DNA of 64,000 nucleotides from Larix kaempferi (taxonomy: Eukaryota; Streptophyta; Pinopsida; Pinales; Pinaceae): assembly GCA_027924585.1 (NCBI GenBank), contig BSBM01000821.1, positions 11,487,501 through 11,551,500 on the forward strand. The letters are read 5' to 3'. Position numbers and translations under genes: made by a program. Below, piece after piece: positions 33,832 to 47,060 of the stretch (its first letter is position 1; each line of letters opens with the position of its first letter). The notes beneath the pieces were generated by a model. It was given only the letters and a program-made list of their open reading frames with translations, was not told the origin of the DNA and did no database searches.

Positions 33832-36800
33832 TGTCACATACCCAAACTCTAGACATTTTATGTTATGATGAAAACATTATATTTTATTTTTATTGTAAAG
33901 TTTTATGACTATTGACCAAGTGGGGTCATGGATGAATGTAATTAATTACTTTGAATATTTTATTATAAATAAATAAAAGTGGAGACAAACATCCAAAGGA
34001 GACTGTTGAATGAGTGTTCACTGACCCACTAGGAGGAATGGATTGGGGTGGAGAGCAAACTGACACTTGGCAGCATCCTCAACTCACTTCTAACTGTTGC
34101 TGGGGGCAACTTCCCTACTTTTATGGTCATGTTCCCCAAGAAAGTGGAACTGAGCAGGTGGCTCATTTATTGAAATAAACTGACCAAAGACCTAGGCATG
34201 CTACTTATATACCCATCGAATTCAGTAGGAGGTTGTTCATTCTTACCCTGTGATAATTTCTGAGCACAAGAGATTTGATGAGGGGAAAGTTAGAAGTGAT
34301 TGAGTGAATTAAGATTGAATTTTGAACTAATCCAACCACATTGCTGAGTTCAATATTGCTAAAAGGAGGAAGTACTACTGCTGAGTGATACCGCTGAGTT
34401 GCAAGGGAATTTATTCCATTAGTTTACACAACATCTTCGTCCTGGCCGTTCAGTGAACAAGCTCGGGGGTCCTAAGGAAAGTAACTTGGTTGTCTTCAGG
34501 ATTTGGTTGGGTGGAACAGGCTCCTTTGGATGTTTGTTTCTTCTACAAGTTACCAGGTTCAATTGTGTTATCTTATTTTATTTCATTTAAAATTATTACT
34601 AAAGTTCTGATGTCATTATGCTGCCAGTTTTCTATTTCCTTTTAAATATTTTCTGATCTGTCAATCAATATTTCATTTCTGTAATTTATCTATGCTGAAG
34701 GGATTTATAACTGATGAGGTTAAATTTGATAAATGAATAGTTAAGGATTTATTAAATGATTGATAAATTTCTTCCCTGCATTTTCCACACATCGTTTTAA
34801 ATGTCGTACTCTAGTATAGGGAAGGGTGTTTAAATAGATCAGAATGATGTCATAAATATGATTAGACCTGATAACTTAATTCCACATAATTTCAGTACTG
34901 TAATATTGCATCATTTTTCTTTTATATAGACATCTTAGAATTTAAATCAGAAATACAAATAATTCAAATATCTCATTGTTTATGCTTAATAGTAAATATC
35001 CTAGTATTTTATTTATAACAACATTTTATTCTGAGTATTTCCCTTTCAAACTATAGTAGATGCAGTCATTCAAACCAAATTATTTATTTAGAGTTTCTTT
35101 TAAATTATCAAACTCACTATACAAATATTAACAGGTTACTCGCATCAATTTTATACATCATAGAAACATGTCTAAGATAAGCTTGACATTCATTACTATC
35201 AACATCGAAACTCCTCACTAAAATCCTTATAAACAAACCTAAGTATTATTATTATTACAACAAAGAAATAATATTCTTGCATTCGCAAACAGAAGTCTAC
35301 ATTATCAATTCACATTATCATTGTATGACTGAATACAAATCTAAATATAATTACAGGATATTAGTATCTATTTAAATCTACATGGATGCCCAGGGTTCAA
35401 ACCCTAAGTTTAAAGATCCTCTTAATTTTTCAAGTTTTCAATCCATTCGTATTATGAAAACAAAGGAGTGTATCACAACCAGGGATTGAAACCCTTAACA
35501 AAAGCAAACACAGTAAAGTTCTTACAGTAGGGTTACAACCCATCCTTAGGACTTGGTTGGAAAAGCATAACCTAAACCTTACAACTCTTCACAATACATA
35601 AATGGGATTTGCCCTAACATTTTGATAACCAATAGACTTTACAAATAACTTTTGGAATGCCGAAATGTTATTTTTACGACTGTCAACTATTTTGCTTGTC
35701 GATTTAAAAACAATACGAGTTATGGTCGAGGGTTTTACCCTCCCTACATTTATCATAAACCAGAGTCATTTTCCAAAACCATTCTTTAACATTTATCAAT
35801 CAAAACAATTATTTCATTATCGAATAAGTACATCTGGACAGTGGGTCAAACAACAACGTTTTGGAACAATTCTTTTCATTTCAAACTCAAAAACAAACGC
35901 CTTACAACAGTAAGAATAAATCGTTGAGAATACAACGATAGCTCTACGAGCTCAGGAGCAAAACTCTCCAAAACCTAGCACTGCCTTTCGGCATAAACAT
36001 TCAACATCATGCCTCACAGCTTAAGGACCGTCTTTACATTTGAATGAAAAACCAAGTCTGTACACCTTGGGATATCTCCGAGGCTTACCCAAACTTTGAG
36101 CACCCATCTTTTCTGGGACCAACCCTAACTCCTCGCCAAGGTAGAACCTGCCATGAAAGACATATATGAAACCGGTTAACAGTGGAAAACGAAACAAAGT
36201 AAATAGAAGACAGCATCATAAGCCTACTACCGAAAATATAAGAGTTATTAAATATTTCACCTGTAAATAACTAGAGCACGGTGGAGTATCCCGAACCCAT
36301 CAATGCACACAGTATGTGTAGGAGAACTCCACATCAATTCCAAAAGGACCCCCAAAAAAACTGTTAGGTTATAAACTGTCGAAGCACACCTGAAACTACA
36401 AACTCCATCAATGCCTACAACATGGAAGAAGGATTCACCATCGAGTCTCAAGAAAGAGTGAGATTGGTACACACTGTGAACTTTCCTGAGAACATTGTTT
36501 ACAGCAAGGTCGAGGTATAGAAACCCCGGGAGGCGCTTTCAAACCAGGTTGCAAACCCTGAAGGATAGGGAGCTGGTCGGCCTCGCCCTCACCTTTCGTG
36601 AAATGGACTAAGTGGTGAGACGGTTGGCATATCAATGCAGATTAGGGTTAAACCCAAAACCTGAGGCCATCATGAAGATCGACGGTGTAAAATTTGCCAC
36701 GAGATATAGTCTGTATACGACCACCAAACTTCATTAACTAGCATTTAAAACCTCAATTATCAAAGCTTGGTGTTATGCCAACACATAACCCACGCATACA

Positions 36801-38008
36801 AATCCATGCCCAACTCAACATGTAAGGTTTCACGTAACATAGGGTTGCCACTATGTTCCATGTTTCATTCACATGAAGTTTCCACTAGAGCTGCTAGAAA
36901 GCATTCCACCACAACACAGTTAATGAATCTTAAATACTAAGTACTGGTTCGTAGGGTATGCCAACACAATATCCACTATCACATTATCACCATAAGTTAA
37001 AACATTTATACAACGACATATAGTTATGCATACAATTTCCAATAAATTAGTTTATGCATAAATCTCCAAGTCTATAGTGATGCCTATAGTTATCGTGCTT
37101 AGGGTTCCGTAAAATGTTACATATTTATAATGCACATTATGCCTCATAAATAGAGCATATAATCGTAGGAGTTTTATTATATTGCATAATTTTGTAAAGT
37201 ACAAATAATATCGAAATGGAAAAGTATTACAATGTTCTCTCCATAGTTTTGGATTGAGAACATGTAATGAAATATATTGCAATGCTTCTATAGTACTGAA
37301 ATGACATGTAGGTATCACTAACATATAATTTTCTCCATAGTAATTGTTTATAATAGGTTATCCTTTTGTCCATCAAGATAGATGAAAACCAGGAATTCAT
37401 ACAATTACAAAGTATGCAGTGATAACGCACTCAAGACACTTAAAAATACCTGAGTTGTTGTATAGCAATTAATCCTCTACATGGTCATAATTAACTTTAA
37501 AGGATAATTTATCACATCGAGATAATTGGAAGTGCAGTTGCATACTCCTGTTGGAAATCCTCTATCTTACCTGAGCTCTGCAATTAGAATTCATGAGTGT
37601 TAGCTAACAATAGCTAAGTAAGCCTTGGGGCATACTCAAGGACCCCTTCATTACAGTAAGACGATCGATTAGTCCCTAGAAATTTTTTTTTATAATATAG
37701 AACAAAAGTGACGATATGTATACTAACAAATAAGTACAATATACAAGTATTATTCAACATCCTGACGATGGCTAGACGATAATTGTCTTACGACTTTTCA
37801 ATACAACATCCAAGCTAATAGTTGTTAAGACATTTGTTGCGATTCATAAGTAATTTAAAACTCTTAGTCATTAATGTTTAAATGTTATGTGTGTTATCGT
37901 TAAGTACGTTGTTTAATTGTGTTGAAGTTAACGCTTTTAGCATAGCGACACAAGCATTTATTGCTACTTAAAAATTTTAAATTTTAGTGAATTTTTAGGG
38001 ATGTTACA
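33832..38008 (+). repeat. 5' LTR (4177 bp) of the Ty3 element
   Basis: Begins TGTCACATACCC and ends TTAGGGATGTTACA. It is several times longer than common plant gypsy LTRs of 0.4-2 kb. No internal ORF is convincingly coding, although minus-strand frames of 60-90 codons (36257-36635 and 37052-37430) are open in both LTR copies. The LTR should carry U3 promoter, R and U5, but I could not fix the start and polyadenylation sites. Confidence 0.95.
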
Positions 38009-38010
38009 TG

Positions 38011-38022
38011 TGGTATCGGAGC
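38011..38022 (+). promoter_or_regulatory. primer-binding site (initiator tRNA-Met)
   Basis: TGGTATCGGAGC matches the usual plant primer-binding site TGGTATCAGAGC, complementary to the 3' end of initiator tRNA-Met, at 11 of 12 positions. It stands two bases after the LTR. Confidence 0.85.
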
Positions 38023-38148
38023 ACAAGTTCAAATACTAGGCTTGAAGTGGCTCATTTGCGTAAATGAAAATTTTTAACAAAATTACAAATTACTGATTTA
38101 AATTTTTTTGTTTTCAGTTTCAACATTTTATAAATTGAGTCTGCAGGT

Positions 38149-41100
38149 ATGGAAGGACCAACAAAGTTGGCTGAGGACAAGTCCCTTAATAACGAACAGA
38201 ATAATAATGAACAAGGAAACATTAATACATAAAATCTATTTGTCGAATTGAATGATAATTCATCTGAGTTATTAAGGACTGTAAAAGATTTGAAAATTGA
38301 GATAAAAACTGTTAAGGAAGAAAACGAACAAATCCTGAAAGCTCAAGAGGAGCTGAATCAAATCCTGCTGAATAATCTTCATAAAAATGATCAAGAAAAG
38401 GAAACATAAAATAATGTTGAATCCAGAACTATGTCCTATCAACGTAAGGATAAAAAGGTAAAATTGACTGATTATGACAGCAGTTCATCTTCTGAATTTC
38501 ATGAAAGGGCACACAGGAAAAAGCATAAGTATTCTAGTGATAGTAGTGACAGTGACTGCTACACTAAGAAAAAGAAGTACATGCCCTACGAAGAAATTTA
38601 TGGCGACTTTAAAGAGATAAAACCACCAACTTTTAACGGAGAAATGGAAAAGAGTGAGACAGCTGAAGCATGGCTGTCCGGTATGAATAAGTATTTCCAG
38701 ATTTATAATTACTCAAGTCATTTAAAAATTAAATGACAATTTATAGCTTAACTGGAAAAGCAGACATCTAGTGGCAAGATCTGAAACGAGTTAAATGTTT
38801 AAAAGAGAAAAGTGTAAATTGGAGTAATTTTAAGAAATATTTTAAAAGAAAATTTCTGTCAGAACAGTATTATGAGGAACGAGCTAAAGAGTTTTATGAG
38901 TTAAAGCTAGGTTGCATGGATATGAGAGAGTTGTGCAACAAGTTTTTGAATTTATTAAGGTATGTGCCTTATTTCGTTGAAGAAAAGCCTAAGGTACAGA
39001 GGTTTCTAAGTTGCTTTCCCTCTCACATAAAAGACAAGATTGAATATGATAGTCCTCGAATTCTTGAAGAGGCCATGAGAAAGGTGAACATCTGTTATGA
39101 AAAGAATAAGAAAAGAGAAGGCATACCAAGGTGGAAAGCAAAAAGGCCTAACAACTTTGATCAAAGAAAGAAGCAGTTCTCTTTTAATCGTAATTTTGGG
39201 AATAATAATTCACGTAATTACTCTAACAGAAAGTTTCTAGGAAATAATGCAACAAGTAATACACAATTAAAATTTACAGCTGCAAGAAAAAGTGAACCAC
39301 CTAAAATTTTTGTTAAAAATAATGAACAGAAGGAACCTGTTAAGTGTTGGGAATGTCAGGGACCTCACTATGCATCAAACTGTCCACTCCGAAAGAAGGC
39401 TGTCAAAAACATACATACTATTCAGGAAGAGGCTATTGTTGGTGACTTAGCAAGGGAGATGCCTAAGATAAATGTAGCCCTGGAGAACAGGCAAGCTTAT
39501 CATCAAACTTCCATGGTTGAAGTGGAAGGTATGCTGAAAGATAAACCTATTTCTATTTTAATTGATCCCGGAGCAAGTCTTAGCTATGTTTCACCTGATT
39601 TAGTTAAATGCTACAATCTGAAAGTAGATAAGTTTGATAAATCATGGTTGGTTCAATTAGCTACTGGCACGAAAAGAAAGGTGACTGATTATGTGAAAGA
39701 ATGTGAATTACCGATGAATCAGTTTAGGACTCATGTTAAACTAAATGTGTTACCTTTAGGTTCTTACGATGTTCTGACTGGAATGGACTGGTTAGAAAAG
39801 CATAGAGTAGTGTTAAATTGCTTCGAAAAGACTTTTACTTGTTTGAATGATGCATTTGAAACTGTAACGGTAAAAGGGATTCCTAGAAAGATATTTGTTA
39901 GGCAAATTTATGCTTTACAAGTTAAGAAAGTTGTTCACAAAGAGTGTAAGTTGTTTGTTGTGAACGTAATTAATGATGAACAGTCCACTAATGAAGATAA
40001 GTTAAAGCTGGAAGAGATACCCAATCTTAAGGAATTTTCTAATGTATTTTCGGAAGAAATTTCAGGACTACCTCCAAAAAGGGAACTCGATTTCACCATT
40101 GAGTTAGTACCAGGAGCGATACCAAACTCAAAGGCTCCTTACAGAATGTATATTCTGGAGCTTAATGAACTTAAATCACAACTTAAAGAATTGATTGATA
40201 AAAATTATATAAGACCCAGTGTGTCTCCATGGGGAGCACCTGTAATTTTTGTTAAAAAGAAAGAAGGAACTATGCGTTTATGTATAGACTACCATTAGCT
40301 AAATAAAATGACTATAAAGAACAGATATCCTTTTCCCTGCATTGATGATCTGTTTGATCAACTACGCAGTAGATTTAAGGTCGGGGTACCACCAAGTCAG
40401 AATTAAAGATGAGGACATCTTTAAGACTGTGTTCGGAACTCACTATGGACACTATGAGTTTGTGGTTATTCCCTTCGGGCTGACCAACACTCCAGTAGTC
40501 TTCATGTGTTTAATGAACAATGTATTACATAAGTACTTAGATAAGTTTGTAATTGTTTTTAATGATAACATTTTGATTTATTCTAAGACGAAAGAGGAAC
40601 ATGACGAACACTTAAAGTTAATTTTACAAGTGTTAAGAGAACACCAACTTTATGCTAAGTTCAGCAAATGTGATTTTTATAAAGATAAAATACAGTACCC
40701 AGGGCATGTGATATCCAAGGATGGAATTGCAGTAGACCCAAACAAGATAAAAGCAATAAATGAATGGCCTGCCCCGAAAGACGTAACTGGTGTACAAACT
40801 TTTATGCGAATTACATGTTACTATCGTAAGTTTATCGAGGGATTTTCTAGAATAGCAAATCCTATAAACTCTTTACAAAAGAAGGGTAAGAAATTTGTTT
40901 GGGATAAAAAATGTGAATAAAGCTTTAAGAAACTAAAAGAATTATTAACAACAGCACCTATTTTAAAAATTGTTGATCCCAACAAAGATTTCATAGTATG
41001 CACAGATGCATGCAATGACGGACTTGGCGGGGTCTTAACACAAGAAGGTCATGCTATTACATATGAGTCTAGGAAGTTAAAGATTCATGAAAAAAACTAT

Positions 41101-42840
41101 GCAACTTACGAGCTAGAGTTGGCTGTTGTAATACATGCACTAAAAATGTGGCGTCATCACTTAATTGAAAGAAAATTCATTTTAATGGCTGACAATAAAG
41201 GATTAAAATATTTGTTGGATCAACCAAATCTGAATGCAAGACAAGCTAGGTGGCTAGCTTTCCTTAGCGAGTATGATTTAGAGATTCAACACATTAAAGG
41301 AAAGGAAAATAAGGTTGTTGATGACTTAAGCAGAAATGCTAGGATGAATTTTGTTTCAGCAATCAACACTTATAAAAATGATTTGGAAAATCAGATTAAG
41401 GAAAGAATCGGAATGGATGAAAAATATCAGAATTTACTTAATAAAATTGCTGGAGATAATGCTGAAAATTCTATAACAGATTTCAGAATTGATGAAAGAG
41501 GGTTACTGCTATATAAAAACAGACTTTATGTGCCTAATGTTGTTGAAATTAAGTTATTGATTTTAAATGAACTGCATAAAAGACCATACTTAACACATCC
41601 TGGTTACCAGAAGATGATAACTATATTGAGAAAAGATTATTTTTGGCCATGTATGAAAAGCGAAGTAGCTGAATACATTGCTAGGTGTATAGAGTGTCAG
41701 CAAGTAAAGGCTGAGCATAGACACCCAGCTGGTTTATTGCAGCCACTACCTATTCCAGATTGGAAATGAGACATAATTAGTATTGATTTTATTACTGGTT
41801 TGCCTAAAAATCAGAAATATAATGATTCTGTAATGGTAGTAGTGGATAAACTCAGCAAAGCAACCCATTTTATACCTGTTAAGACAACTTACGAGGCTGT
41901 TAACATTGCTTAAATTTTTATGAAGTAGATTTTTCGTTTGCATGGTATTCCGAAAGTTATAATTTCTGATAGAGACTCAAGGTTTATAGGAAATTTATGG
42001 AAATCTTTATTTAAGGGTTTAGATACTACTTTGAATTTCAGTACATCATTTCACCCACAAGCAGATGGGCAGATTGAAAGAGTTAATCAAATTCTTGAGG
42101 ACATGTTAAAAATGTATGTTAGAGATCATCCAGGTAAATGGGAGGAATATTTGCATCTTGTTGAGTTTGCTTATAATAATCATTACCAAGCTTTAGCAAA
42201 ACTCAATCCCTTTGAAATTTTATATGGCAAAAAATGTAATACTCCTATTTCTTGGAGCAATCTAGTTGACAGATTAATGCTAGGACCTGATTTGTTAAAA
42301 TAAATGGAACTAACCGTGAAACAAGTTCAAGGAAATTTGAAAATTGCACAAGATAGATAGAAAAGTCATGCAGATCTCAATAGAACTCAGAAAGAGTTTC
42401 AGGTTGGTGAACATGTGTTCCTCAAGGTAAAACCTAAGAAGAGTTCCCTAATATTGGGAAGTTGTGCTAAATTAGCACCAAGGTATTGCGGACCTTTTGA
42501 AATCTTGTGCAGGGTAGGACCAGTGGCATATCAGTTGGCATTGCCACCGAATCTTAAAGTACATAATGTATTTCACATCTCTCTTTTGAAAAAGTATGTG
42601 CATGATGCTACCCATGTGATTAATTGGAATGATGTACAGGTTGAACCAGAAGGAGATTTTTTGGTGGAACCGAATGGTATCCTTGATAAGAGGGAAATTT
42701 TGCTTCATAATCGTACCATTGGACAAGTTAAGGTGCAGTGGAAGCACCTTAGTCCGGACGAAGCAACTTGGGAATTAGAAAGTAATATGCGGGTGGCATA
42801 TCCAATGTTGTTCCAGGAGGAACATGAGGATGATGAATAA
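38149..42840 (+). pseudogene. decayed gag-pol polyprotein of the Ty3 element
   Basis: ATG at 38149; terminal TAA at 42838-42840. Landmarks: a coiled-coil-like Glu/Lys/Asn-rich N-terminus; capsid core around 38600-39100; zinc knuckle C-x2-C-x3-H-x4-C at 39345-39383; protease LIDPGAS-SYV with its DPG active site at 39563; reverse transcriptase 40080-40850; RNase H TDAC...YELEL...AD...DDLSR at 40990-41340; integrase zinc finger H-x-H...C-x2-C near 41570-41700; DDE core with IDF, SDRD and DGQIERVNQ at 41780-42090; chromodomain with W-x-x-L-S-P-D-E-ATWELE at 42640-42810. Premature stops: 38230, 38407, 38769, 40296, 40918, 41767, 41911, 41926, 42301 and 42358. Frame changes near 38733 and near 40365; the second removes the start of the RT palm segment. 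Gag and pol appear to have been one continuous frame. Confidence 0.93.
40080..40850 (+). pseudogene. reverse transcriptase domain with damaged active site
   Basis: Recognisable blocks include the RPS-SPWGAPV-FVKKK segment, CIDYH before a TAG at a position where this family usually has Gln or another coded residue, the NRYPFP block, DLRSGYHQVRI, and the KFSKC and GHVIS blocks. The usual F-(I/V)-D-D active-site box reads FNDN (40558-40569): the second catalytic Asp is Asn. A frame change at about 40365, just after DLFDQL, coincides with loss of a short stretch normally joining this block to DLRSGYHQ. The enzyme could not have worked in this copy. Confidence 0.9.
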
Positions 42841-42868
42841 AGTAACATCGAGGACGATGTTGAACTTA

Positions 42869-42876
42869 AGAGGGGG
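42869..42876 (+). promoter_or_regulatory. polypurine tract of the Ty3 element
   Basis: AAGAGGGGG (ending about 42876), four bases before the 3' LTR; the standard plus-strand primer in this family. Confidence 0.8.
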
Positions 42877-42880
42877 TGTT

Positions 42881-45800
42881 TGTCACATACCCAAACTTTG
42901 GACATTTTATGTTATGATGAAAACATTATATTTTATTTTTATTGTAAATTTTTATGACTATTGACCAAGTGGGGTCATGGATGACTGTAATTAATTACTT
43001 TGAATATTTTATTATAAATAAATAAAAGTGGAGACAAACATCCAAAGGAGACTGTTGAATGAGTGTTCACTTACCCACTAGGAGGAATGGACTGGGGTGG
43101 AGAGCAAAATGACACTTGACAGCATCCTCAACTCACTTTTAACTGTTGCAGGGGGAAACTTCCCTACTTTTATGGTCATGTTCCCCAAGAAAGTGGAACT
43201 GAGCAGGTGGCTCATTTACTGAAATAAACTGACCAAAGACCTAAGCATGCTACTTATCTACCCATGGAATTCAGCAGGAGGTTGTTCATTCTTACCTTGT
43301 GATAATTTTTGAGCACAAGAGATTTGATGAGGGGAAAGTTAGAAGTGATTGAGTGAATTAAGACTGCATTCTGAACTAGTGCAGCCACATTGCTGAGTTC
43401 AATATTGCAAAAAGTAGGAACTACTACTGTTGAGTTGCAAGGGAATTTATTCCATTAATCCACACAACATCTTCGTCCTGGTGGTTCAGTGAACAGGCTC
43501 GGGGGTCTTAAGGAAAGTAAATTGGCTGTCTTCAGGAGTTGGTTGGGTGGAACAGGCTCCTTTGGCTGTTTGTTTCTTATACAAGTTACCAGGTTCAATT
43601 GTGTTATCTTATTTTATTTCATTTAAAATTATTACTAAAGTTCTGATGTCATTATGCTACCAGTTTTCTATTTCCTTTTAAATATTTTTTGATCTATCAA
43701 TCAATATTTCATTTCTGTAATTTATCTATCCTGAAGGGATTTACAGCTGATTAGGTTAAATTTGATAAATGAATAGTTAAGGATTTATTAAATGATTGAT
43801 AAATTTCTTGCCTGCATTTTTCCACACATCATTTTAAATGCCATACTCTAGTACATGGAAGGGTGTTTAAATAGATCAGAATGATGTCATAAATATGATT
43901 AGACTTGATAACTTAATTCCAAATAAATCCACATAATTTCAGTACTGTAATATTGCCTCATTTTTCTTTTATATAGACATCTTAGAATTTAAATCAGAAA
44001 TACAAATAATTCAAATGTATCATTGTTTATGCTTAACAGTAAAGATCCTAGTATTTTATTTATAACAACATTTTATTCCGAGTATTTTCCTTTCAAAATA
44101 TAGTAGATGCAGTCATTCAAACCAAATAATTTATTTAGAGATTCTTTTAAATTATCAAACTCTCTATACAAATATTAACAGGTTACTCGCATCAATTTTA
44201 TACATCATAGAAACATGTCTAAGATAAGCTTGACATTCAATACTATCAACATCGAAACTCCTTAGTAAAATCCTTATAAACAAACCTAAGTATTATTATT
44301 ATTACAGCAGAGAAATAATATTCTTGCATTCGCAAACGAAAGTGTACATTATCAATTCACATTATCACTGTATGCCCAAATACAAATCTAAATATAATTA
44401 CGGGATATTAGTATCTATTTAAATCTACATGGACGCCTAGGGTTCAAACCCTAAGTTTAAAGATCTTCTTAACTTTTCAAGTTTTCAATCCATTCGTATT
44501 ATGAAAACAAAGGAGTGTATCGCGACCAGGGATTGAAATCCTTAACAAAAGCAAACACAGTAAAGTTCTTACAGTAGGGTTACAACCCAGCCTTACAACT
44601 TGGTTGGAAAAGCATAACCTAAACCTTACAACTCTTCACAATACAGAAACACACTTTTCCCTAACATTTTGATAACCAACAGACTTTACAAATAACTTTT
44701 GGAATGCCGAAATGTTATTTTTATGACTGTCAACTATTTTGCTTGTCGATTTAAAAACAATACGAGTTATGGTCGAGGGTTTTACCCTCCCTACATTTAT
44801 CATAAACCAGAGTCGTTTTCCAAAACCATTCTTTAACATTTCTCAATGAAAACAATTATTTCATTATCGAATAAGTACATCTGGACAGTGGGCCAAACAA
44901 TAGCATTTCGGAACAGTTCTTTTCATTTCAAAACTAAAAAACAAACACCTTACAACAGTAAGAAGAAATCGTTGAGAATCCAACGAGAGATCTACAAGCT
45001 CAGGAGAAAAACTCTCCAAAACCTAACACTGCCTTTCGGCATAAACATTCAACATCATACCTCATAGATTAAGGATCGTCTTTACATTCGAATGAAAAAC
45101 CAAGTCTGTACACCTTGGGATATCTCCGAGGCTTACCCGAACTTTGAGAACCCATCTTTTCTCGGGCCAACCCCAACTCCTCGTCAAGGTAGAACCTGCC
45201 ATAAAGACATATACGATACCGGTTAAAAGTGGAAAACAAAACAAAGTAAATAGAAGACAGCATCATAAGCCTACTACCGAAAATATAAGAGTTATTCAAT
45301 ACTTCACCTGTAAATAACTGGAGCACGGTGGAGTATCCTGACCCCATCAACGCACACAGTATGTGTAGGAGAACTCCACATCAATTCCAAAAGGACCCAA
45401 AAAAAACTTGTTAGGTTACAAACTGCCGAAGCACACCTGAAACTACAAACTCCATCGATGCCTACAACATGGAAGAAGGATTCACCATCGAGTCTCAAGA
45501 AAGAGTGAGACCGATATACACTGTGAACTTTTCTGAGAGCATTGTTTACAGCAAGGTCGAGGTATCGAAACCCCGGGAGGCACTTTCAAACAAGGTTGCA
45601 AACCCTGAAGGATACGGAGCCGGTTAGCCTCACCCTCACCTTTCGCAAAATGGACTAAGCGGTGAGAAGGTTGGCATATCAATGCATATTAGGGTTAAAC
45701 CCAAAACCCGAGGCCATCATGAAGATCGACGGTGTAAACTTCGCCACAAGATATAATCTATATACGACAACCAAACTTCATTAACTAGCATTTAAAACCT

Positions 45801-47055
45801 CAACTATCAAAGCTCAGTGTTATGCCAACACATAACCCACGCATACAAATCCATGCCCAGCTCAACATTTAATGTTTAACGTAACATAGGGTTTCCACTA
45901 TGTTCCATGTTTCATTCACGTGAAGTTTCCATGAGAGCTACCAGAAAGCATTCCACCACAAAGCAGTTACTGAATCTTAAATACTAAGTATTGGTTCGTA
46001 GGGTATGCCAACGCAATACCCACTATCACATTATCACCATAAGTTAAAACATTTATAAAATGGCATATAGTTATGCATACAGTTTCCAATAAATTAGTTT
46101 ATGCATAAAGCTCCAAGTCTATAGTGATGCTTATAGTTATCGTGCTTAGGGTTCCGTAAAATGTTACATATTTATAATGCACATTATGCATCATAAATAG
46201 AACATATAATCGTAGGAGTTTTATTATATTGCATAATTTCGTAAAGTACAAATAATATCGAAATGGAAAAGTATTACAATGTTCTCTCCATAGTTTTGGA
46301 TTGAGAACATGTAATGAAATATATTGCAATGCTCCTATAGTACTGAAATGACATGTAGGTATCACTAACATATAATTTGCTCCATAGTAATTGTTTATAA
46401 TAGGTTATCCTTTTGTCCATCAAGATAGATAAAAACCAGGCATTCATACAATTACAAAGTATGTAGTGATAACACACTCAAGGCACTTAAAAATACCTGA
46501 GTTGTTGTATAGCAATTAATCCTCTACATGGTCATAATTAACTTTAAAGGATAATTTATTACATCGAGATAATTGGAAGTGCAGTTGCATACTCCTGTTG
46601 GAAATCCTCTATCTTACCTGAGCTCTGCAATTAGAATTCATGAGTGTTAGCTAGCAATAGCTAAGTAAGCCTCGGGTCGTACTCAAGGACCCCTTCATTA
46701 CAGTAAGACGATTGTTTAGTCCCTAGAAAACAAAATTTATAATATAAAACAAAAGTGACGATATGCATACTAACAAATAAGTACAGTATGCAAGTATTAT
46801 TCAACATACTGACGATGGCTAGACGATAATTGTCTTATGAATTTTCAATACATCATCCAAGCTATCATTTGTTAAGACATTTGTTGCGATTCATAAGTAA
46901 TTTAAAACTCTTAGTCATTAATGTTTAAATGTTATGTGTGTTATCGTTAAGTACGTTGTTTAATTGTGTTGAAGTTAACGCTTTTAGCACAGCGACACAA
47001 GCATTTATTGCTACTTAAGAATTTTAAATTTTAGTGAATTTTTGGGGATGTTACA
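42881..47055 (+). repeat. 3' LTR (4175 bp) of the Ty3 element
   Basis: It aligns with the 5' LTR along its whole length with only small indels. By-eye samples give ~27 differences in the first ~560 bp and ~12 in a ~400-bp stretch (37050-37450 against 46100-46490). Confidence 0.95.
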
Positions 47056-47060
47056 AGAAC
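47056..47060. repeat. target site duplication (right), Ty3 element
   Basis: AGAAC, identical to 33827-33831. Removing the element and one copy restores a regular unit of the subterminal array. Confidence 0.9.

Larger units (their letters stand above)
33832..47055 (+). mobile_element. Ty3/gypsy chromovirus-type retrotransposon with 4.2-kb LTRs
   Basis: A complete 13,224-bp structure: 5-bp target duplication AGAAC, two LTRs (4177 and 4175 bp) starting TGTCACATACCC and ending GGGATGTTACA, a primer-binding site two bases after the 5' LTR, one gag-pol region, and a polypurine tract before the 3' LTR. Domain order is gag, zinc knuckle, protease, reverse transcriptase, RNase H, integrase, chromodomain, which defines Ty3/gypsy (integrase after RNase H) and, through the C-terminal chromodomain, the chromovirus clade. 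LTR samples differ by roughly 3-5% by eye. With a slow woody-plant rate of 1-2 x 10^-9 per site per year (an assumption) this suggests an insertion about 10-20 million years ago. It cannot move on its own: ten stops, two frameshifts and an altered active site. Confidence 0.95.

Noticed and set aside
39345-39383. Loss of the zinc knuckle because of the x3 (not x4) spacing before His
   Set aside because: A C-x2-C-x3-H-x4-C knuckle is usual in this plant gypsy group, so the spacing is not a defect.
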